Part shown: positions 1 through 7,796 of the stretch, piece after piece
Numbering within the stretch: the first letter of the stretch is position 1
How the letters are laid out: each line of letters opens with the position of its first letter
Source of the DNA: Pyramidobacter piscolens
GTDB taxonomy: Bacteria; Synergistota; Synergistia; Synergistales; Dethiosulfovibrionaceae
DNA length: 55,303 nucleotides
Assembly: GCA_004558205.1 (NCBI GenBank)
Contig: SFDM01000026.1
Coordinates: 1-55,303, forward strand
Direction: 5' to 3'
Notes under the pieces: model-generated
Seen by the model: the letters and a program-made list of their open reading frames with translations, nothing else
Database searches by the model: none
What the model was told of the DNA's origin: nothing
Program-made: the position numbers and the translations under genes

Positions 1-290
1 GGGATAACCTAAACCAGCGCTGCTAAAGTAAATTCGGAGCAGCTAAGAGGCAGTCTCAAGGTCTGGCATGGTTACAGTGCTCTCGTAGCAGTCGGAGGCA
101 GATAGGGTCTGCCACATGGCAAAGGGGAGCAGGTTTGCTCATTTGTAGGTTCTGAGGTGACACGCGCAAGGCGAATAATCTAATCAGAGCTTCTCAAAGC
201 CGAACTTTGTTCGGTTGGAGCGAACTGGAAAGCCCGGTGCATTGAAAGGTGCATGCCGGGTTTGGGGAGCGGAGAGGTGGAAACCTGAGC
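1..290 (+). mobile_element. 3' part of an ORF-less group II intron (domains V and VI)
   Basis: Positions 230-263 fold as a canonical group II intron domain V of exactly 34 nt: lower stem AAGCCCGG/CCGGGTTT with the AGC triad, a 6-bp upper stem TGCATT/GGTGCA, a GAAA tetraloop and a 2-nt bulge (TG) on the 3' side. A hairpin just upstream (CCGAAC TTTG TTCGG) sits where domain IV would be and leaves no room for a reverse transcriptase. The hairpin around AGGT GGAA ACCT (about 273-284) fits domain VI. The 229 nt upstream do not code for anything I recognise and are probably domains I-III. The 5' end lies outside the window, and the 3' boundary is uncertain because it runs straight into repeat R1. 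Domain V itself is convincing; the rest is inference. Confidence 0.62.
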
Positions 291-421
291 CGGGGCCGGC
301 CCGAAGGGCATCCAGTCGCTCGGACATACTCGGCCTGTTCGGCCTGCCTATACTCGCTTGGTGGATACCCCTCGGGTCGTCCCCTCCGTGCCCATTTTGC
401 GTTTTTATTGCAAAATAGTAT
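289..421 (+). repeat. R1 palindromic repeat, copy 1 (left end missing)
   Basis: This is the first of five copies of a ~165-bp intergenic repeat. It shares the central inverted arms (GGGCATCCAGTCGC and GGTGGATACCCC), the CGGCCTGTTCGGCCTG core and the right terminal repeat TTATTGCAAAATAGTA with the other copies. The left terminal repeat is absent, because the group II intron sequence abuts the element at about 289. The intron may have inserted into R1, with the left half lying outside the window. Confidence 0.75.
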
Positions 422-486
422 GAAAGGGCTGCCGCCGCTGGACAAAAAAAGTTGATGCCTGCCGCGGCAGCGCGCCGTATGTGCAC

Positions 487-522
487 AAAAAAATTGTCCT
501 ATCATCAACGATGATAGGACAA
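487..522 (-). terminator. Terminator downstream of tRNA-Leu
   Basis: A 13-bp perfect stem (TTGTCCTATCATC / GATGATAGGACAA) with a 3-nt loop is followed on the minus strand by seven T. It lies 26 nt beyond the tRNA CCA end. Confidence 0.85.
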
Positions 523-547
523 CCGAAAAATTCTTCTTTTGAAAATA

Positions 548-632
548 TGGTGCGGGGGGGGGGACTTGAACCCCCATGGGAAATCCCACAAGATCCTTAG
601 TCTTGCGCGTCTGCCAGTTCCGCCACCTCCGC
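548..632 (-). tRNA. tRNA-Leu, anticodon AAG
   Basis: This is a class II tRNA with a long variable arm (stem TGGGA/TCCCA), T-arm GGGGG TTCAAGT CCCCC, anticodon stem CAAGA/TCTTG and an encoded 3' CCA. The 7-nt anticodon loop is CTAAGGA, so positions 34-36 read AAG (Leu, CUY codons). Bacteria normally use GAG here. The loop differs from the TadA substrate loop of tRNA-Arg(ACG), CTACGGA, by one base, so A34 may be converted to inosine. The acceptor stem has one apparent A-C mismatch at position 5-68. Its own promoter and terminator make it a single-gene unit. Confidence 0.9.
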
Positions 633-644
633 ACAACATAAAGT

Positions 645-673
645 ATTATACGCAGGAGGCGCTTTTGCGTCAA
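645..673 (-). promoter_or_regulatory. Promoter of tRNA-Leu
   Basis: On the minus strand TTGACG is separated by 17 nt from TATAAT. The -10 box ends 13 nt before the mature tRNA 5' end, which fits a strong sigma-70 stable-RNA promoter. Confidence 0.85.
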
Positions 674-730
674 GCCCCAAATTTAAAAAAATGACGCCCT
701 TCTTGCCGCTTTCCTGTTCCCTGGAAGCTG

Positions 731-1687
731 TCAGGGGTTCACTACGTTGACGGGTGTGCCTTTTAGGAATTGATTCAGGTTCTCGGCGGCGATGTCCATG
801 AGGCGCTGGCGGCTTTCCTTCGGCGCCCAGGAGATGTGGGGCGTGATCAGGCAGTTTTTGGCTTTCAGCAGGGGGTTGCCGCCCTTGATGGGTTCGCTGG
901 AAACCACGTCGAGGCCTGCCGCGTAGACTTTGCCGCTGTTCAAGGCGTCGGCCAGGTCCTGTTCGGCCACCAGGGGGCCGCGGGAGTTGTTCAGGATGAT
1001 CACGCCGTCCTTCATCTTCGCGATGCTTTCTTTGTTAATGATGCCCTGCGTGGAGGGGAACAGCGGGCAGTGCAGCGCGATCACGTCGGAACGCCTGAGA
1101 AGCTCTTCAAGGGGCACGTAGCTGCCGATGGCGCGTCCTGCGTCGTTGGGGTGCTCGTCGCAGGCCAAAACCTCCATGCCCAGCGCCGCGGCGATGCGCC
1201 CCGTGGCCTGGCCGATGCGGCCGAAGCCGATGATGCCCATGGTCTTGCCCATCAGCTCGATCAGAGGATAATCCCAAAAACACCAGTCAGGACACTGTTC
1301 CCAGCGCCCTTCGGCCACGGCCTGGGCGTGATGGGCCGCGTGGTTGGTGATCTCCAGCAGCATAGCGATGGCGTGCTGCGCCACGGCGGCGGTGCCGTAG
1401 GTGGGGATGTTGCAGACGGGGATGCCCCGCTCCTTGGCGGCGGCCGTGTCCACGATGTTGTAACCCGTCGCCAGGACTCCCACGTAGCGGATGTTCGGAC
1501 AGGCCTCGAAGGCCGCGCGGGGCAGGGGCGTCTTGTTCAGGATGACTATTTCGGCGCTGCCGATCCGCTCGGCGACTTTATCGGCCGGCGTGCGGTCGTA
1601 AACCGTCAGATCACCGAAGCGTTCAATTCCTTCCCAGCTCAAATCGCCGGGATTTTCCGTGTACCCGTCAAGAATAACTATTTTCAT
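731..1687 (-). CDS. D-isomer 2-hydroxyacid dehydrogenase (glycerate dehydrogenase-like)
   Basis: NAD(P)-dependent oxidoreductase that reduces 2-keto acids to D-2-hydroxy acids or the reverse; hydroxypyruvate/glycerate is a likely substrate pair but the sequence does not prove it. The Rossmann motif GFGRIG occurs in the middle of the protein, followed by the catalytic Arg (NNSRGPL), Glu (DVVSSEP) and His (ITPHISWAP) in family order. The length (318 aa) is normal. The start chosen is MKIVILDG, which has AAGGAGAG upstream; a longer frame to 1753 would overlap the MATE gene. It follows that gene by 19 nt and is probably co-transcribed with it. Cytoplasmic. Confidence 0.9.
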   Translation of the reverse strand: MKIVILDGYTENPGDLSWEGIERFGDLTVYDRTPADKVAERIGSAEIVILNKTPLPRAAFEACPNIRYVGVLATGYNIVDTAAAKERGIPVCNIPTYGTAAVAQHAIAMLLEITNHAAHHAQAVAEGRWEQCPDWCFWDYPLIELMGKTMGIIGFGRIGQATGRIAAALGMEVLACDEHPNDAGRAIGSYVPLEELLRRSDVIALHCPLFPSTQGIINKESIAKMKDGVIILNNSRGPLVAEQDLADALNSGKVYAAGLDVVSSEPIKGGNPLLKAKNCLITPHISWAPKESRQRLMDIAAENLNQFLKGTPVNVVNP

Positions 1688-1706
1688 ATGCTCGGCACTC
1701 TCCTTC

Positions 1707-3131
1707 TCAATCCAAGTCGTTCTCCGGCAGCTTGAGCTGCGAGAGCGTTTCATCGTTCAGCTGGACCGGCGGCTCTTTCATTTTATCTTTCATCCAGTTC
1801 ATAAAGGGGATCAGGAGCGGGACGGCACAGAGAGCGCTCATCGCGTCGGCCACGGACTGGCTGATCTGGACGCCGCGCAGTCCCAGGATCGGCGGCAGGA
1901 CGTAGATGGCGGGAAGGAAAAACAGCCCCTGGCGCGCCGCGGCGAGGAACGATCCCTGTTTGACCTTGCCTGTGGACTGGAACATCATGTTCGTGATGAC
2001 GATGATCGCCTGCAGAGGCATGGTCACACACTGGGCGCGGAAAGCGAAGGTCCCGATGACCGTGACCATGGCGTCGCTGTTCTGGAATATGCCGATGACC
2101 GACGCCGCGTTGACGAACAGGAACGCGCCGAGTAGCCCCAGCACGACCGTCCCCGTCCTGACGCAGAACCAGTAGGCTTCCATCAGGCGGTCGTAGCGTT
2201 TCGCGCCGTAGTTGTAGCCGGCAACTGGCTGGAAACCCTGGCCGAAGCCGATCAGGATCGAACCGATGAACATAGTGACGCGCATGACGATGGTCATGGC
2301 CGCGACGGCGGCGTCGCCGTAGAGGGCTGCGGTGGTGTTCAGCGCGATGCTGGCGACTGAGGCCAGGCCCTGGCGAAGCAGCGTGGGAAGCCCTGTGTTG
2401 ACGATGTTCATATAATAGGAAGGGCGGCGGGAAACTTTCGTGATGCTGATGGTCAGGACGCTGCGCTTGAAGACGAAGTGGGAAAGCAGGATGCAAAAGC
2501 TGACGCACTGGCTGAAAAGCGTCGCGATGGCCGCTCCTGCGATGCCCATGTCGAAGACGAAGATCAGCAGCGGGTCCAGGAAGACGTTCAGAATTCCGCC
2601 GGTGACGATGCCCGTCATGGCGAAGAAGGCCTTTCCTTCGGCGCGCAGGTTGGTGTTCATCACGAAGGAGGTGGTCATGACCGGCGCCCCGATCAGGATG
2701 TACTTGGCGTAGTCCTTCGCGAAGGGCAGGATGGTTTCGGTGGCCCCCAGGGCGCGCATAAATCCGTCCAGATTGGCCAGGCCTACGGCGGTGAGCAGCA
2801 GGCCGCAAAAGAAGGCGGCGAAGAACGCCGTCGAAGTCGCCCGGCTGGCCTCGTCGTTTTTCTCTTCGCCCAGTTTCCGGGAAGCGATGCTGGCCGCGCC
2901 CTGCCCGAACATGAACCCGATGGCTTGGATGATGGCCATCAGTGAGAAGACGATGCCCACAGCCGCGGTGGCGCTGGTTCCCAGTTTGGCGACGAAAAAG
3001 GTGTCGGCCATGTTGTAGAACGTGGTAATAAGCATGCTGCAGATCGTTGGCGCCGCCAGAGACAAGATCAATCTGCGCACCGGCGTCTCCGTCATTTTCA
3101 GAAATTGCGCGTGTGCCGCTGAATTTTCCAT
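1707..3131 (-). CDS. MATE family efflux transporter
   Basis: Twelve-helix inner-membrane antiporter of the MATE (DinF/NorM-like) family, 474 aa, exporting cationic drugs or metabolites in exchange for Na+ or H+. The N-terminus carries the family pattern (PVRRLILSLAAPT, then TTFYNMADTFFVAKLG), and the second half repeats it (TLLRQGLASVASIALN, then GFGQGFQPVAGYNYGAK). AAGGAGT precedes the ATG. It is the first gene of a two-gene unit with the 2-hydroxyacid dehydrogenase. A second, only distantly similar MATE gene lies at 26826. Confidence 0.93.
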   Translation of the reverse strand: MENSAAHAQFLKMTETPVRRLILSLAAPTICSMLITTFYNMADTFFVAKLGTSATAAVGIVFSLMAIIQAIGFMFGQGAASIASRKLGEEKNDEASRATSTAFFAAFFCGLLLTAVGLANLDGFMRALGATETILPFAKDYAKYILIGAPVMTTSFVMNTNLRAEGKAFFAMTGIVTGGILNVFLDPLLIFVFDMGIAGAAIATLFSQCVSFCILLSHFVFKRSVLTISITKVSRRPSYYMNIVNTGLPTLLRQGLASVASIALNTTAALYGDAAVAAMTIVMRVTMFIGSILIGFGQGFQPVAGYNYGAKRYDRLMEAYWFCVRTGTVVLGLLGAFLFVNAASVIGIFQNSDAMVTVIGTFAFRAQCVTMPLQAIIVITNMMFQSTGKVKQGSFLAAARQGLFFLPAIYVLPPILGLRGVQISQSVADAMSALCAVPLLIPFMNWMKDKMKEPPVQLNDETLSQLKLPENDLD

Positions 3132-3202
3132 AATAGAAGATCACTCCTTTATTTCTTATTCTTATAATGAAACAATTTTTCGCGCCTGTCAAGCGAAATA
3201 AA

Positions 3203-3250
3203 AGGACAAAACAGGGGGATCGAGGGCCCCTGGGCTCTCGATCCCCCTGT
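3203..3250 (-). terminator. Terminator of the UPF0316 gene
   Basis: A long GC-rich stem (ACAGGGGGATCGAG / CTCGATCCCCCTGT) is followed on the minus strand by TTTTGTCC. It lies just past the UPF0316 stop codon and before the divergent control region of the MATE gene. Confidence 0.8.
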
Positions 3251-3265
3251 TACGCGGCGCCGGTG

Positions 3266-3793
3266 TCATTTTGCTTTTCGATGGAAATAGCCGCCGGTCA
3301 GGCTGCTGATGCTGCTGATCATCAGGAACTCTCTGCCGATCAACATCTTTTTGATGGCTGGGACTTCAGAGCGTTTGCAGATGATCTGGATAATCCGCCG
3401 CGCGGCGTCGCGCCCTTCGGCGTCGATGACGGTGACGCCGAATCCCGACTCACGCAGTCTGCCGACCATGGCGGCCGTCGGTTCGTCGTCGGGCGCGATC
3501 GCTTCGACCATCACGTAGCCGGGGAGAAATTTGCCCTCCAGCAGCGAGCCTACGAAGTTGCCGGTCGCGTAGCCTCCGCAGTAGCCGATAAGCTGGATGA
3601 AGTTCAGGGATCTTCCGCCGCCCAGGATGTGGCTCAGGACGGTCATGTAGATCATGATCTCGAAAAATCCTATCAGAGCTGCGTAACCCTTGTGTCCGCG
3701 GACTAAAAGGAGGATCCTGAAGGTTCCGAGGCTGACGTCGGTCACGCGGGCGCAAAAGATGAGGAACGTGGAGAGAAGAAGAGAGAGCGACAT
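3266..3793 (-). CDS. UPF0316 (DUF2179) family membrane protein
   Basis: A 176-aa protein with about three N-terminal transmembrane helices (residues 1-80, including LSTFLIFCARVTDVSLGTFRI-like sequence) and a C-terminal soluble alpha/beta domain (EAIAPDDEPTAAMVGRLRESGFGVTVIDAEG). The family is widespread in Gram-positives and has no established biochemical function; the C-terminal domain resembles the ligand-binding DUF2179 of YitT-type proteins. The start MSLSLLL is chosen because the longer frame adds a non-hydrophobic leader and AAAGGGATG lies at correct spacing. It is monocistronic, with its own terminator. Confidence 0.82.
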   Translation of the reverse strand: MSLSLLLSTFLIFCARVTDVSLGTFRILLLVRGHKGYAALIGFFEIMIYMTVLSHILGGGRSLNFIQLIGYCGGYATGNFVGSLLEGKFLPGYVMVEAIAPDDEPTAAMVGRLRESGFGVTVIDAEGRDAARRIIQIICKRSEVPAIKKMLIGREFLMISSISSLTGGYFHRKAK

Positions 3794-4027
3794 GGTATCA
3801 TCCCTTTCGATAGTGGCAAAGGCCTGTGGCTGTTTCCGCGAGGGGAACTGGGGCGGTCTCCCGCCGGAGCGCAAAGTCCAGGCGGAAAAATTAAATTCCC
3901 TCTACCCTGGTTGTAATTTTTGTGATATAGTTCTACGGTTAACTTCTTAATAGAAACACTGAGCTATGGTGATAGGAAATTATGGATGTCCGTGAGCGTC
4001 CAGTAAAAATTACGTGGGGGTATAGCT

Positions 4028-4486
4028 ATGAAACTGTCTACAAGAGCACATTATGGACTACGCGCGGTTGTCGCTATCGCCAAGCTTGCCAAAAACGGCG
4101 AGCCCGTCAGCGTGAACGACATTGCCACGTCGGAGGGACTTTCTGATACGTATCTTGAGCAGCTGGTGTCAAAACTGCGCCGCGCCGGGATCCTGCGCAG
4201 TTACAGAGGCGCGCGCGGCGGTTATGAACTGGTAAAGGATCCAGACTCGATCACGGTCGCGGAGGTCCTTGAGGCGGCGGGAGAAAAACTGGTCTTTCCC
4301 GAGTGCACCACCGAAGAAGGCTGCGTCAGGGCGAAGGACAGCGGCGCTATGTGCCCTTCGGGCTGTTTTTGGACCGATCTGTGCCGGATGGTCGATAGGA
4401 TGACGGAGGAGAACACGGTGGGCAGCTTGATTCGCCGTCAGGAAGAGCTCCTTCGGAAAAAGAATGAAGAGCGTTTTCCCGAGTAA
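4028..4486 (+). CDS. Rrf2 family transcriptional regulator (IscR-like)
   Basis: A 152-aa winged-helix regulator. The N-terminus (MKLSTRAHYGLRAVVAIAK) and the recognition region (SDTYLEQLVSKLRRAGILRSYRGARGGY) are classic Rrf2/IscR. A cysteine cluster follows (ECTTEEGC, then DSGAMC, then SGC), in the place where IscR binds a [2Fe-2S] cluster, so Fe-S or redox sensing is likely; spacing is not identical to E. coli IscR. No isc/suf genes are adjacent, so the targets are unknown. GGGGG precedes the ATG at normal spacing. Confidence 0.9.
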   Translation: MKLSTRAHYGLRAVVAIAKLAKNGEPVSVNDIATSEGLSDTYLEQLVSKLRRAGILRSYRGARGGYELVKDPDSITVAEVLEAAGEKLVFPECTTEEGCVRAKDSGAMCPSGCFWTDLCRMVDRMTEENTVGSLIRRQEELLRKKNEERFPE

Positions 4487-4521
4487 AATAAGCGAAGACG
4501 GCGTTTTGCCGGCGCTGTGGG

Positions 4522-4572
4522 TTCCTGCCAGTTCAGCCTAAGGGGCCGAACCGGCAGGAATCTTTGTTTTTG
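4522..4572 (+). terminator. Terminator after the Rrf2 gene
   Basis: The stem TTCCTGCCAGTTC/GAACCGGCAGGAA (one mismatch) is followed by TCTTTGTTTTTG. It lies between convergent genes and may serve the Rrf2 gene only, since A-richness on the other side is poor. Confidence 0.7.
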
Positions 4573-4587
4573 TTCCTTCGTGCTTTT

Positions 4588-4953
4588 TTATAGACTGCCT
4601 TGGCAAAGCTCGATGATCTCCCCGTCGGGGCCTTTAAGGAAGCAGTTCAGCGCATGGTCGCCCATGGGGGCGACGCTGTCGCCGGAGACGGCCACGCCGT
4701 TTTCGTTCAGCCTTTTCAGGGCGGCGTCCATGGACGGCACGTCGATCGCCAGGTGGTTTGTCCCGGCGACGCGGGTGTCGTTGGGTTTGCAGATCAGCTC
4801 GATGCTGAATCCGTCAAAGTTCACGAAGACCAGATGGGACCCCGACGGCATCCTGTATTCACGGCCCCGAGTCCCCCCAAGGGCGTTCACGTAGAAATGG
4901 AGCGACCGGTCCAGGTCCTGGCAGCGAATCCCGATGTGCGAAAGCGAATACAT
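4588..4953 (-). CDS. VOC (glyoxalase/bleomycin-resistance fold) protein
   Basis: A 121-aa metalloenzyme-fold protein with the two beta-alpha-beta-beta-beta modules of the VOC superfamily: MYSLSHIGIRCQDLDRSLHF, with a potential metal-binding His, then HLAIDVPSMDAALKRL, and a C-terminal Glu in the GPDGEIIELCQ strand that is typically a metal ligand. It could be a lactoylglutathione lyase-like, epimerase or dioxygenase-type enzyme; substrate cannot be assigned. The start is placed at MYSLSH because GAAGGAGGT lies upstream at correct spacing, rather than at the longer frame to 4995. Confidence 0.85.
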   Translation of the reverse strand: MYSLSHIGIRCQDLDRSLHFYVNALGGTRGREYRMPSGSHLVFVNFDGFSIELICKPNDTRVAGTNHLAIDVPSMDAALKRLNENGVAVSGDSVAPMGDHALNCFLKGPDGEIIELCQGSL

Positions 4954-5157
4954 GTCGATGAGACCTCCTTCAAAATAGAATACTATTTTTTTCATAGCCT
5001 ATGATAGCAGAAAAAACTCACATTTCACAGTATCCAATGGCGTCTGAAAGGTAATGAAAGTTATTTTTTACTGCTTATTTTTGAATTTTCAGGACTGAGA
5101 AAAGCCCTGCGGAAAGAAAAGTTTGCCCAAGTCAGTAATTTGGGGCTCCTAGGGGGC

Positions 5158-5185
5158 TTGTCATGTGCGAATGCTGTGATATACT
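5158..5185 (+). promoter_or_regulatory. Promoter of the HU gene
   Basis: TTGTCA and TATACT are separated by 16 nt, with transcription expected to start about 20 nt before the HU ribosome-binding site. Confidence 0.65.
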
Positions 5186-5226
5186 CACCTTACTGAGCGA
5201 CAAAATCCTGCTTGGAGGTGTATGTT

Positions 5227-5580
5227 GTGACAAAGGCTGAATTGGTTGAGTTTGTAAGAGAGAAAACTGGAATGCGCAAGGTTGACGCCGCCGCCTCTGT
5301 GGCTGCTGTTCTTGATGGGGTGAAGGACACTCTGAAAAAGGGCGGCAAGGTCCAGCTCGTGGGCTTTGGTACCTTTGAGGTCCGTCAGCGCAGCGCGCGC
5401 ACTGGACGTAACCCTCAGGATCCTTCCAAGATCGTTCATATTCCCGCTAAGATCGTGCCCGTTTTCAAGGCTGGCAAGATGCTTCGCGAGGCTGTCGACG
5501 CCACAGTGGCCAAACCCGCCGCTAAACCCGCGGCAAAGAAGGCCGCTCCCAAGGCCGCCAAAAAAGGCGCCAAGAAGTAG
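5227..5580 (+). CDS. HU family DNA-binding protein with basic Ala/Lys/Pro tail
   Basis: A histone-like nucleoid protein of 117 aa. Residues 1-90 form the HU fold (TKAELVEFVREKTG, then GFGTFEVRQRSARTGRNPQ, then KIVPVFKAGKMLREAV). The last ~25 residues are a low-complexity Lys/Ala/Pro tail of the type seen in actinobacterial HupB and eukaryotic H1, absent from ordinary 90-aa HU. The GTG start at 5227 is chosen because GGAGGTG occupies 5214-5220; an upstream in-frame TTG lies on the Shine-Dalgarno itself. It has its own promoter and terminator. Confidence 0.93.
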   Translation: MTKAELVEFVREKTGMRKVDAAASVAAVLDGVKDTLKKGGKVQLVGFGTFEVRQRSARTGRNPQDPSKIVHIPAKIVPVFKAGKMLREAVDATVAKPAAKPAAKKAAPKAAKKGAKK

Positions 5581-5613
5581 CCTCTGAACGCGAACCCGCA
5601 AGTCCCAACAAGT

Positions 5614-5663
5614 CACGAATGAGAAGAGCGATCCTTCGGGGTCGCTCTTCTCGTGTTTTTGTT
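5614..5663 (+). terminator. Terminator of the HU gene
   Basis: The stem GAGAAGAGCGA..CC with a TTCG loop pairs with GGGTCGCTCTTCTC and is followed by GTGTTTTTGTTT. Confidence 0.88.
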
Positions 5664-5732
5664 TCATAATTCTTCGCCATAGGCTATAATTGCCGCAAGT
5701 TCTTGATGATACACAGGGGGGGATGTCCAGCT

Positions 5733-7796
5733 ATGGAACGAGGACTCTTGATTGTGAGCGGCGGCGTGGACGGGGGAGGGGACCGGCGTCCCGAGGCTTT
5801 GATGAGCGATATGGGGCGGCTCGGCTTTTTCATGGTGCTGGAAGAGCGAAAGGCGTTGTCGTCGTGGCCTGACGAACCCTTCGACGTGGTGATGATCTCG
5901 CCGGGCTGCACGGACTGCGCGCCTCTCCTGGAAGAATGCCTCGAACGGGGGCAGCTGAACGTCATTGTGGGCTCGCCTCACTGCGGCAGTGCCCGCGTTT
6001 TCGACCTTGTGAAGATGATTCGCTCCGCCGGCGGCCGCGTCCTTGGCCCCGGTTCGAAGGGCTATTTTGACTGGGGGCAGGAACTGGCCCTGTGCTGGTC
6101 TTCCGCGGTGACGGTGCCTCGAAACAGTTCGGAGCGGGGGCATGTGGCGCTTATTTCCCAGGGCGGCGCCATGGCCTTCTCGCTCTACGCTATGGCCGTC
6201 GAGGCTGGCGTGCGCTTCCGCAGGGTCCTGTCTTTGGGGGCGCGCCAGGACGACGACGCCCTTCTTCGCGCCGTCGGAGAAGCCATCGACGACAGCGAAA
6301 CCCGCCTGCTGATCCTCAGCCTCGAATCACTGCGGCGGGGGCGCGATTTTCTGGCTCTGGCATCCCGCGCGTCGGCCCGGGGGCTGCCGGTGGTGCTGCT
6401 GCGCAGCGGCGTTTCGGAGCAGCTGAGAAAGCGCGTAGACGCGCGCCATCCCGACGGTTCCTGGACCGACGAGGTGATGTGGGAGTCGGTGGCCAGCCAG
6501 TTCGGCGTGGTGCTCCTCGACGACGTGCAGCAGATGGTGGATCTGGGCAAGCTGTTCGGGCTTACGCACCGCGCCGAGGGCAATCGCGTGGCGGTGCTGG
6601 CCTCTTCCGAGGGGCTGGCTTACATGCAGTCGGACCACTGTACGGCGGCGGGGCTGAACGTGGTTCCCTTTTCGGCGAAGCTGCGCGGGCGAATTCAGAA
6701 ATATTTGCCCGCCTGGGGCTGCGCCGACAATCCGGCAGACCTTTCCGAACGGGTCCTGAAAGAGAACGGCCTGCTGGAGAAAATTCTCGAAGAGCTGCAG
6801 CGTTCTGACGAGTTCGACATGATCCTCGTGATCGCGGGATCCATGACGCCTTCCCAGGGCGAACGGTTTGCCCGCGCCCTGGTGACCTCCCACCGGCTGG
6901 GGCGGAAACCCATGGCCTGCTGCTGCCTGAGCAAATGGCGCCCTCTGGAGGAGATGGTCCGGCGGATGAACGACGCCGGCGTGCCGTTGTTCAGCAGCCC
7001 CCGCCGCGTGGCCGACGCGCTCGCCTTCTTTTGGAAGCTGGACCGGCCGCGCCACCTTCTGAGCGGGGAGTGCCGGCCGGCGGAGCACCCCATGCTGGAC
7101 GCCCTGCCTTCCCAGCTGAGCGAGAAAAACGCCATCGACCTGGTGGGCGCCTATGGCCTGAAGACGGTGGAGCACCGATTCTGCACCTCCGTCTCGGACG
7201 TCCTCGAGGCGGCGCAGGAAATCGGTTTTCCCCTAGTCCTCAAGGTGGTGTCGCCTTCTTTCGCGAGCAAACAGCAGGCCCGCGCCGTGGCGCTGAACCT
7301 GCGCACCGAGGAGGAGCTCCGCAACGCCTACGGCCGCATTCTCGAACGGGTCAGCCGGGTTCATCCCGACGCAGTCATCGAGGGGGTCTTCGCCCAGAAG
7401 ATGATCACCGACGGCATCGAATGCATGATCGGCATCAAGAGGGATCCCCTGTTTGGCCCTGTGGTCGCCGTGGCGCTGGGCGGCGCTTTTTACGGCCTGA
7501 TGAAGGACATATCGCTTCGTGCCGCTCCCGTCTCGATTGAAGTGGCTCACGACATGATTGCCAGTCTCAAGGGCTATCCGCTCTTGTCGGGCGCTTGGTC
7601 GGGCGTGTCCATGGACGTGGCTGCCCTGGCCCGGCAGATCGTCACGCTGTCGCATATGGGCTGCGCCGAGCCCGATATCGAGCTGCTGGACATCAACCCG
7701 ATCTTCATACGGCCTCAGGGCGCGGAAATCGCCGACGCCTTTGCCGTCCGCCGAAAAGGCGGAACTCCGCACAGAAAGGAATGTAACTGTTCATGA
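5733..7796 (+). CDS. ADP-forming acyl-CoA synthetase-like protein (ACD superfamily), divergent
   Basis: 687 aa, laid out like fused alpha-beta NDP-forming acyl-CoA synthetases (acyl-CoA + ADP + Pi to acid + CoA + ATP). In order there is a short, atypical CoA-binding-like N-terminus, two succinyl-CoA-ligase-like domains (with ISQGGAMAFSLY), then an ATP-grasp domain from about residue 462 (LSEKNAIDLVGAYGLKTVE). The alpha-side phosphohistidine is kept (H239 in DARHPDGSW, where relatives have SHTG). The beta-side His of the HKSDVGG motif is replaced: the sequence reads FASKQQARAV, with S512 at the His position and no GG. Activity may therefore be altered or lost. The start is the ATG after a G7 Shine-Dalgarno. 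It overlaps plsY by 4 nt (ATGA), so the two are translationally coupled. Confidence 0.8.
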   Translation: MERGLLIVSGGVDGGGDRRPEALMSDMGRLGFFMVLEERKALSSWPDEPFDVVMISPGCTDCAPLLEECLERGQLNVIVGSPHCGSARVFDLVKMIRSAGGRVLGPGSKGYFDWGQELALCWSSAVTVPRNSSERGHVALISQGGAMAFSLYAMAVEAGVRFRRVLSLGARQDDDALLRAVGEAIDDSETRLLILSLESLRRGRDFLALASRASARGLPVVLLRSGVSEQLRKRVDARHPDGSWTDEVMWESVASQFGVVLLDDVQQMVDLGKLFGLTHRAEGNRVAVLASSEGLAYMQSDHCTAAGLNVVPFSAKLRGRIQKYLPAWGCADNPADLSERVLKENGLLEKILEELQRSDEFDMILVIAGSMTPSQGERFARALVTSHRLGRKPMACCCLSKWRPLEEMVRRMNDAGVPLFSSPRRVADALAFFWKLDRPRHLLSGECRPAEHPMLDALPSQLSEKNAIDLVGAYGLKTVEHRFCTSVSDVLEAAQEIGFPLVLKVVSPSFASKQQARAVALNLRTEEELRNAYGRILERVSRVHPDAVIEGVFAQKMITDGIECMIGIKRDPLFGPVVAVALGGAFYGLMKDISLRAAPVSIEVAHDMIASLKGYPLLSGAWSGVSMDVAALARQIVTLSHMGCAEPDIELLDINPIFIRPQGAEIADAFAVRRKGGTPHRKECNCS

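Noticed and set aside
1..290. Coding remnant of a reverse transcriptase in the intron segment
   Set aside because: No frame shows RT or maturase motifs (YADD, domain X) in the 229 nt before domain V.
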